Shown piece by piece: positions 58,405 to 64,000 of a DNA stretch of 64,000 nt (the stretch's first letter is position 1; each line of letters starts with the position of its first letter). This DNA is from Clostridium novyi NT (GTDB lineage Bacteria; Bacillota; Clostridia; Clostridiales; Clostridiaceae). The position numbers were made by a program, and so were the translations under genes. The notes under the pieces were generated by a model. The model saw nothing but the letters and a program-made list of their open reading frames with translations. It was not told the origin of the DNA and made no database searches. Location: the NCBI RefSeq assembly GCF_000014125.1, contig NC_008593.1, positions 558,001 through 622,000 on the forward strand, in the 5' to 3' direction.

Positions 58405-58676
58405 AAAAAGATTGTGATAAGGAAGAGTATATAAAAGGAGAATTTAAAGAGAGCTTGGAATGGTGAGAGCCTGGCAATGGAATTTTATAGAACGCAGCCT
58501 TTGAATCGCTTATTGAGAAATGAGAATTAAGTTTAATTCTTAAAATAGATACAGACGTGACCTCGCGTTATTGAGGAATGAAATTATAAGTTTCAGTAAA
58601 GAGAGTGCAATTTGCACTAATCAGGGTGGTACCGCGAAAACTCCTTCGTCCCTTTAGGGATAAAGGAGTTTTTTAT
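58405..58676 (+). promoter_or_regulatory. T-box riboswitch leader
   Basis: The leader has AGTA and AGAGAGC in stem I, GGTGAGAGCC in its upper part, the T-box AGGGTGGTACCGCG (58623-58636) and a terminator with arms AACTCCTT and AAGGAGTT plus six T. Stem I pairs AAAGG with CCTTT and ATAAG with CTTAT around the specifier loop. The triplet just before the usual purine is ATC, which would select tRNA-Ile; TCG is the less likely alternative. Uncharged tRNA would permit read-through into the next two genes. Confidence 0.9.
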
Positions 58677-58717
58677 ATATAAATTTATAGAGTTTTAATA
58701 TTAAGGAGGTAATTTTA

Positions 58718-59200
58718 GTGGAAGAAATATTAGAGATTCTTGAAAAAAACAGTAAATATAGTGAAGAAGAAATAGCGGCCATGACAGGAAAAACTGTAGA
58801 AGAAGTAAAAAATGCCATAAAGAAATATGAAGAAGATAATATCATAGTTGGATATCCAGCGTTAATAAATTGGGAAAAGACAAGCAAAGACAGTGTTGTA
58901 GCATTAATACAAGTAAAGGTAACACCTCAAAGAGGAGAAGGATTTGATAAAGTTGCTGAAAGAATATACAAATTTAGAGAAGTTAGAGCATGTTATCTAA
59001 TGTCATCTGGTGGATTTGATTTAAATGTTATTGTTGAAGAAAAAACAATGAAAGAAGTAGCACTTTTTGTAGCAAACAAACTTGCAACTCAAGAATCAGT
59101 TTTAAGTACTTCAACTCACTTCATACTTAAAAAATACAAAGATAAAGGTACAATATTTGAAAAGAAAACGAGAGATGATAGGGAGGCAATATTTATATGA
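58718..59200 (+). CDS. Lrp/AsnC-family transcriptional regulator
   Basis: This 160-residue regulator has an N-terminal winged helix (residues 1-60; EILEILEKNSKYSEEEIAAMTGKTVEEVKNAIKKYEEDNIIVGYPALINW). The RAM ligand-binding domain follows (about 68-145; VALIQVKVTPQRGEGFDKVAERIYKFREVRACYLMSSGGFDLNVIVE). The DNA-binding part is of the clostridial type often paired with aminotransferases. GTG 58718 follows AGGAGGT. It overlaps the aminotransferase gene by four bases (ATGA). It may sense an amino acid and regulate the same pathway, adding to T-box control. Confidence 0.9.
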   Translation: MEEILEILEKNSKYSEEEIAAMTGKTVEEVKNAIKKYEEDNIIVGYPALINWEKTSKDSVVALIQVKVTPQRGEGFDKVAERIYKFREVRACYLMSSGGFDLNVIVEEKTMKEVALFVANKLATQESVLSTSTHFILKKYKDKGTIFEKKTRDDREAIFI

Positions 59201-60369
59201 GATTAGAAGATATGATTTCACCTAAGGTAAGGACTATGCCACCTTCAGGTATAAGAAAATATTTTGACATGATAAATGAAATGGAAGATGTAATATCTCT
59301 TGGTGTTGGAGAACCTGATTTTGTAACACCATGGAATGTTAGAGAAGCTGGTATTTATTCTTTAGAAAAAGGACACACTCATTATTCTTCAAATGCTGGT
59401 TTTATTGAACTTAGAGAAGAAATAGCAGGATTTTTAAATAGAAAATATGATCTTGAGTATAATCCTGAAGATGAGATAATTGTGACAGTTGGTGGAAGTG
59501 AAGGAATAGATATTGCATTAAGAGCATTAGTAGATCCAGGTGATGAGGTTATTATTCCAGAGCCTAGTTTTGTAGCATACAAAGGATGTACTGTATTTGC
59601 AGGGGCAACTCCTGTAGTATTAAATCTTAGAGCAGAAGATGGATTTAAATTAACTCCAGAGTTACTTGAAAGTGCAATAACTCCTAAGACTAAAGTGGTA
59701 ATTGTTCCATTCCCTAATAATCCAACAGGATCAATTATGACAAAAGAAGAGCTAAAAGCAATTGTAGATGTTCTTAAAGATAAAGATATTATTATTTTAT
59801 CTGATGAAATATATTCAGAATTAACTTATGATACAAAGCATGTATCAATAGCAAGTTTCCCAGAAGTAAGAGAAAAAACTATATTAATAAATGGTTTTTC
59901 AAAGGCATATGCAATGACAGGATGGAGAATGGGTTATGTATGTGCAAATAAAGTTCTTATAAATGCTATGAAAAAAATTCATCAATATGCAATTATGTGT
60001 GCTCCTACAACAGCGCAATACGCAGCAATTGAAGCTTTAAAAAATAGTGATGAAGATATAGAAATAATGAATAAAGAATACAACAGAAGAAGAAGAGTTA
60101 TGGTAGATGGATTCAAGAAAATGGGACTTGATTGTTTTGAACCAAAGGGTGCATTTTATCTTTTCCCATCTATAAAATCTACAGGACTTACTTCTGATGA
60201 GTTTTGTGAACAACTTCTAATGAAAGAAAAAGTTTTAACTGTTCCAGGAAATGCTTTTGGAGAATGTGGAGAAGGGTTTATAAGAGCTTGCTATGCATGT
60301 TCAATGGAAGATATTATGGAAGCATTAAAGCGTATAGAAAAATTTGTTAAATCAATAAAAAATAAATAA
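59197..60369 (+). CDS. PLP-dependent aminotransferase, class I/II
   Basis: A fold-type I aminotransferase of 390 residues. Motifs: ISLGVGEPDFVTPWNV, GGSEGIDIALRALVDPGDEVIIPEP, VPFPNNPTGSIM, ILSDEIYSELTYD and the PLP-lysine SFSKAYAMTGWRMGY; arginine in FIRACYAC binds the carboxylate. It resembles PatA/AspC-type enzymes of broad specificity. The T-box with a probable Ile specifier suggests branched-chain amino acids, but this cannot be read from the protein. Its ATG overlaps the regulator stop. Confidence 0.9.
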   Translation: MRLEDMISPKVRTMPPSGIRKYFDMINEMEDVISLGVGEPDFVTPWNVREAGIYSLEKGHTHYSSNAGFIELREEIAGFLNRKYDLEYNPEDEIIVTVGGSEGIDIALRALVDPGDEVIIPEPSFVAYKGCTVFAGATPVVLNLRAEDGFKLTPELLESAITPKTKVVIVPFPNNPTGSIMTKEELKAIVDVLKDKDIIILSDEIYSELTYDTKHVSIASFPEVREKTILINGFSKAYAMTGWRMGYVCANKVLINAMKKIHQYAIMCAPTTAQYAAIEALKNSDEDIEIMNKEYNRRRRVMVDGFKKMGLDCFEPKGAFYLFPSIKSTGLTSDEFCEQLLMKEKVLTVPGNAFGECGEGFIRACYACSMEDIMEALKRIEKFVKSIKNK

Positions 60370-60379
60370 AATATAAAGG

Positions 60380-60416
60380 AAAAAGCAGTTCTTATAAGAA
60401 TTGCTTTTTTTTTATT
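60380..60416 (+). terminator. Terminator after aminotransferase
   Basis: AAAAAGCAGTTCTT and AAGAATTGCTTTTT form the stem with one G-T pair; nine T follow. Confidence 0.9.
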
Positions 60417-60477
60417 TTAAACAGAGATATATAGAGAAATTTTAGGATTATATAATGAGAATAATAATTGATAACAA

Positions 60478-60506
60478 TTGATAATGAATATCAAATATGA
60501 TATAAT
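60478..60506 (+). promoter_or_regulatory. Fur-type promoter of the NEAT-LRR gene
   Basis: TTGATA (60478-60483), a 17-bp spacer and TATAAT (60501-60506). TGATAATGAATATCA (60479-60493) matches the 7-1-7 Fur palindrome at all but one fixed position and overlaps the -35 and spacer. An additional TTGATAA half lies just upstream. Confidence 0.85.
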
Positions 60507-60546
60507 GGTAAATATTTTATAAAAAGTATAAGAGTGAGGTGTTATT

Positions 60547-63267
60547 ATGGATATTATAAAAAATTTAAACAAAGGTGTTGGGGCTGCTGCAACAGCAATT
60601 ATAATAATTGGAGGTACTCCGCAAGTTGTACATGCAGCAACTAATAATAAACCTAATGTTATTGAAGCAAAACAGATAAGTAAGAGCATAGAAAAAGAGA
60701 TTATGAATGAAAGCCCAGTACAAAAGATAAAAATACAAGCATTAAAATTAAATAAAGATGAGCCATCTATGGCGGGTCAATATATTGAAAATGAAGTTAC
60801 ATATACAGAGGAAAATGGAAAGATATATTGTAGTTTAAAAATACTAGCTTCAGATTGGATGAATGATATAAAGGTTAAAGTTAATGGTGATGAAGCTAAA
60901 TGCCAATTAAAAGACATAGGAAAAACAGAAGTATTTGGAGCAGAACATAAAGGAGCAATTTTAAAATTTGAAGTTCCTAAAATAAATCCTGATATTAAAT
61001 TAAATATGTTTGTAGTACCTATGAATAGCAAAGTTGAATTTAGAATTGTAGGAGAAGAAAATAAAAAAACAGATAAGGAAAATAACCAAAAAGAAACAAA
61101 TACAAATTCTAAAAAAAATGATGTAGTAGCAGAACAAAATAATAAAGCTAATACAGAAAAAGTAAAAGATAAAGAAGTAAAAAATGAGGATACACAAAAG
61201 AAAGAAGAAAAGACAGAAGCAAAAGATAGTTCTAAAGAAAAGGTTTTTGATAACTTAGAAGATGGAGTGTATACTCTAACTTTTCGTGCGTATAAAATAG
61301 AAAATCCTGCGGAAGATTCAATGCTAAATAACTTCTTTGATAAAAAAGCGAAGTTAGAAGTTAAGGATGGAAAAAAGACAATAACATTCTTAAATATTTG
61401 TTTTGCCGATGGATTATATGATTTTAGAATAGAAACAAATAAGATTTTCAAAGAAAGTCAAATTAGTGATTATGGCAATAAAAACCCAGATACAGAAAAG
61501 TATCCTGCTAAACTTTTTAAAATGGAAATAGATGATTTAGATTCTGATCATAAGGGTTGTGTACTTGCAGGCCCAATGGGCGGAAAATTATCGGATTACG
61601 GTAAGGTAACTTATGATAAAGCTAATAATTACAAAACTGTTATGTTTAAATTCAATAAGGATTTTGCAAAAGGTTGGAATGGTTTTGATTCAAGTGAAAG
61701 TATTTTAAAGGAAAATGATAATGGTAATTTAAATAAAGCCTTAATAGAAATAGGACTTGATACTGACAAAGATGGTACAGTTTCAGTTAAAGAATTAAGT
61801 GAAGCTAAGGGAAGAGTTGATTTATCTAAAAAGAAAATAACAGATATATCTCAATTGAAAGCACTTGGTCCTGAAGTTACTGAATTAGATTTAAGTGGAA
61901 ACAGAATAGAACAGTTACCAAAAGGAATTTTTGACAATTTAACTCAATTAACATATTTAGATTTAAGAGTTAATAAAATAAAAGAATTACCAGATGGTAT
62001 ATTTGACAAGCTTGTAAATTTAAAAAAAGTATACCTGGAAAGAAACAAACTTGAAACACTTCCAAAGGGGGTATTTGATAAATTACCTAACTTAGAAACA
62101 GTAGTATTAGCAACAAATAATATTAAACATTTAGATGATGATGTATTTAAAAATAATAAAAAACTTAAATTTATAGATGTATCTCAAAATGAAATTGATT
62201 CTATACCAACAACTATGCTAGAACTAAATGATTTAGAAACTTTCTGTGCAAAACAGAATAGAATAGAAATTATTCCACAAAATTTGACTAAACTTAAAAA
62301 CTTAACATGGCTTGACTTAGCATCAAATTATATTGAAGAGATACCAGAAGAAATACTAAATGGTAAAAATAATGTAAAGTATCTTTATTTAGCAGAAAAT
62401 ATGTTAAAAGAGGTTCCAAATAAAATATTTGAAGCATTTCCTAATGTAAACAGTTATGATTTTGTATTTAACAATTTAAAAACTATGCCAAAGGCACCAG
62501 AAGGTACAAAAAAGACTGTAAATGCTTTACCTCAAAAATCTCCTATGAATTTAAAACTAGAAGTTAAAGATGGAGAAATTAAATGGAATGAAGAATTATC
62601 TGCCTTTGATATATTAGCATGGCAAAGAACAACTCATAGTATACTCGGAGAAAAAATGCCTGAAAATGTTGAAGAATATAAAAAGCATTTAAATGGAAAA
62701 ACAGCATTAGAATTGCTAAACAAAGAAGGATATGAACCAAAACTAAAAATAATTATACAAAAGAAAGATAAGGATGGAAAATTTAAAACTATAAAAGAAA
62801 TAATCAATGATGGCAATGGAAGTACAGTAGGAAGTATAAAAGATCCAGAAATGAAAGCTAATGATGAATATAGAATATTAGAAGAATTAAGAACTAATTT
62901 CTATGGCGATGATCAGTATGTATTTACTAATGTAGCTCATGCAAAAGTAGAAGAATCTAAAAAGAACTCAACAAGTACAAGTAATAAACAGAAAGAAAAC
63001 AATAAAAATAGTAAAGAGAATAAAATTGATGATTCTTCAAATAAAGCAGATCAACCAAATGAAAAGAAAAAAGAACAAGATAAAAGAGAACAACAAAATA
63101 AAGTAACTAATGCAGAAAGTAAGTCAAATAAAAAAGCTACATCAATAAAAGAAAAGAAATTACCACAAACAGGTATGCCAGTTGGAAGTGGACTTCTAGC
63201 TACACTAGGAAGTGCTATATCTGGCATGGGTGTTGTGTTAATGAGAAAGAATAGAAAGAAAAAATAA
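60547..63267 (+). CDS. NEAT and leucine-rich-repeat cell-wall protein, LPQTG anchor
   Basis: This 906-residue protein has a signal peptide (1-31), a NEAT domain (about 58-165; DEPSMAGQYIENEV, VPMNSKVEFRIVG), a charged linker and a second NEAT-like domain (about 238-385; GVYTLTFRAYKIENPAEDSMLNNFFDKKAKLEVKDG). An EF-hand-type loop DTDKDGTVSVKEL follows near 408, then about eight leucine-rich repeats (423-645), a C-terminal domain (about 675-790), a spacer and LPQTG near 873. The order resembles Hal of B. anthracis and IlsA of B. cereus, which take heme from hemoglobin. GAGGTG precedes the ATG. The methionine at the YxxxY position is kept. Confidence 0.88.
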   Translation: MDIIKNLNKGVGAAATAIIIIGGTPQVVHAATNNKPNVIEAKQISKSIEKEIMNESPVQKIKIQALKLNKDEPSMAGQYIENEVTYTEENGKIYCSLKILASDWMNDIKVKVNGDEAKCQLKDIGKTEVFGAEHKGAILKFEVPKINPDIKLNMFVVPMNSKVEFRIVGEENKKTDKENNQKETNTNSKKNDVVAEQNNKANTEKVKDKEVKNEDTQKKEEKTEAKDSSKEKVFDNLEDGVYTLTFRAYKIENPAEDSMLNNFFDKKAKLEVKDGKKTITFLNICFADGLYDFRIETNKIFKESQISDYGNKNPDTEKYPAKLFKMEIDDLDSDHKGCVLAGPMGGKLSDYGKVTYDKANNYKTVMFKFNKDFAKGWNGFDSSESILKENDNGNLNKALIEIGLDTDKDGTVSVKELSEAKGRVDLSKKKITDISQLKALGPEVTELDLSGNRIEQLPKGIFDNLTQLTYLDLRVNKIKELPDGIFDKLVNLKKVYLERNKLETLPKGVFDKLPNLETVVLATNNIKHLDDDVFKNNKKLKFIDVSQNEIDSIPTTMLELNDLETFCAKQNRIEIIPQNLTKLKNLTWLDLASNYIEEIPEEILNGKNNVKYLYLAENMLKEVPNKIFEAFPNVNSYDFVFNNLKTMPKAPEGTKKTVNALPQKSPMNLKLEVKDGEIKWNEELSAFDILAWQRTTHSILGEKMPENVEEYKKHLNGKTALELLNKEGYEPKLKIIIQKKDKDGKFKTIKEIINDGNGSTVGSIKDPEMKANDEYRILEELRTNFYGDDQYVFTNVAHAKVEESKKNSTSTSNKQKENNKNSKENKIDDSSNKADQPNEKKKEQDKREQQNKVTNAESKSNKKATSIKEKKLPQTGMPVGSGLLATLGSAISGMGVVLMRKNRKKK

Positions 63268-63355
63268 AGTTGATTAATCATAAAAACATATATGTAATTT
63301 AAAATATAAAAAATTGTGGTTAAAAAAATATTTTTGGTGAAAGAGGAGTGAAAAA

Positions 63356-64000
63356 ATGGGTATATCTAAAAAGTTTAATAAAGGATTAGGGGTAGCAACT
63401 ACAGCAATGATATTGATGGGGGGAACTTCACAATTAGTACATGCAGAGGTTAAACCTAGTGTTGTTGAAAAAATACAAGCGAGAAAAATTTGTAAGGATA
63501 TAGAACAGTGCATTATAGATGGTACATATAATTTTCAAAGTGAAAAAGAAAATTTATATTTTAATGCACCTAATATAGTAAACAATTTAAAAGAAGCTCC
63601 TAAGTTGGAAAAAGTTTCATTAGGAACTTTTTATGGAGAATATAAAAAATATAGAATTGAAATTCCATCTAATGTACCAAAGGATTACATAAGTAGTATA
63701 AAAGAAATTGAAGTAAATGGGGTAAAGTATGAAGTATCAAAAGATGGCAATGTAAAAGAATATAATAAGTATAATATTGGAATGTTAGGATTAGATTTAA
63801 GTATAAGTGCTTTTAATAAAGAAGATAATGTGATAACAATTAAAGCTACTGGTTATAAAGACAATGTTTTAAATGTTAAAAAAAGTTCTGAAGATGTTGA
63901 CAAGGAGAAAGATACAAAGACATCTACCAAACCTAAAAAAGAAAAAGTAGAATCTGAAAGTGAACTTAAAAATAAACCTTCAGAAAAGAAGGAGGATAAA
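63356..64000 (+). CDS. Surface protein with Shr-type hemoglobin-interacting domain (3' end outside window)
   Basis: The open frame runs to the window edge (215 codons visible). The signal peptide (MGISKKFNKGLG...QLVHAE, residues 1-29) is a paralogue of those of the NEAT proteins at 44.4 and 60.5 kb. CKDIEQCIIDGTYNF after it matches CKDIEESIKGGTYKV of the first NEAT protein. Residues about 75-180 then match the Shr-type HID domain (formerly DUF1533): YISSIKEIEVNGVKYEV and VITIKATGYKDNVL. A charged linker begins before the edge. GAGGAG precedes ATG 63356. The 88-nt gap from the NEAT-LRR gene has no terminator, so it shares the Fur-type promoter. Confidence 0.8.
   Translation, partial: MGISKKFNKGLGVATTAMILMGGTSQLVHAEVKPSVVEKIQARKICKDIEQCIIDGTYNFQSEKENLYFNAPNIVNNLKEAPKLEKVSLGTFYGEYKKYRIEIPSNVPKDYISSIKEIEVNGVKYEVSKDGNVKEYNKYNIGMLGLDLSISAFNKEDNVITIKATGYKDNVLNVKKSSEDVDKEKDTKTSTKPKKEKVESESELKNKPSEKKEDK

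Overview
The window is AT-rich Gram-positive DNA with clostridial gene content and order: a pgk-tpiA-gpmI-eno run followed by secG, a membrane pyrophosphatase, rnr, smpB and ssrA, then T-box and TPP leaders, lipoboxes, LPxTG sortase substrates and strong AGGAGG ribosome binding sites. I read it as a Clostridium sensu stricto chromosome (C. botulinum / C. novyi / C. tetani neighbourhood). The species cannot be fixed from the sequence alone. Several starts were moved downstream of the longest ORF because the longer start codon lies inside the Shine-Dalgarno sequence.

Layout. 1-0.45 kb: the 3' end of an IS1182-type transposase and a terminator. 0.7-5.5 kb: a nucleoside ABC importer (BMP lipoprotein, double ATPase, two permeases). 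5.6-16.6 kb: housekeeping block of lower glycolysis behind a CggR-like operator, then secG, hppA, rnr and smpB. 16.7-17.4 kb: tmRNA whose T-loop is interrupted by a 280-nt group I intron. 17.4-30.0 kb: a variable defence region holding a frameshifted PHP/ATPase gene (TrlF type), a decayed IS, a MerR-methyltransferase fusion that has lost its SAM motif, McrBC with a nonsense codon in mcrB, a dus gene and a lone HipA-like kinase. Related terminator sequences separate these modules. 30.1-34.4 kb: a lantibiotic/CAMP-resistance ABC transporter with its two-component system. 34.7-37.5 kb: a SEFIR-STAND immune-type gene split at an A9 run.

37.6-43.6 kb: thiGH behind a strong promoter and nested hairpin, a CNT nucleoside transporter, an RluF-type pseudouridine synthase, a TPP riboswitch with thiT, and a GNAT. 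43.7-53.9 kb: stand-alone PTS IIA and IIB genes on either side of a Fur-type heme-acquisition locus (two NEAT wall proteins, IsdE-like lipoprotein, permease, ATPase, sortase, two CydDC-like ABC half-transporters). 54.0-58.3 kb: an Hsp70 with two membrane-anchored TPR proteins, one carrying a J-like domain without HPD. 58.3-60.4 kb: T-box, Lrp/AsnC regulator and aminotransferase. 60.5-64.0 kb: a second Fur-type promoter driving a NEAT-LRR-LPQTG protein and the start of a Shr-type hemoglobin-interacting-domain protein, which runs off the window.

Functional picture: the sortase at 49.3 kb can anchor the three complete LPxTG proteins. NEAT/HID/LRR surface proteins would take heme from hemoglobin and pass it to the IsdE-like lipoprotein and the FecCD-type importer. 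The variable region looks like a defence hotspot in which three multi-domain systems each carry one inactivating lesion.
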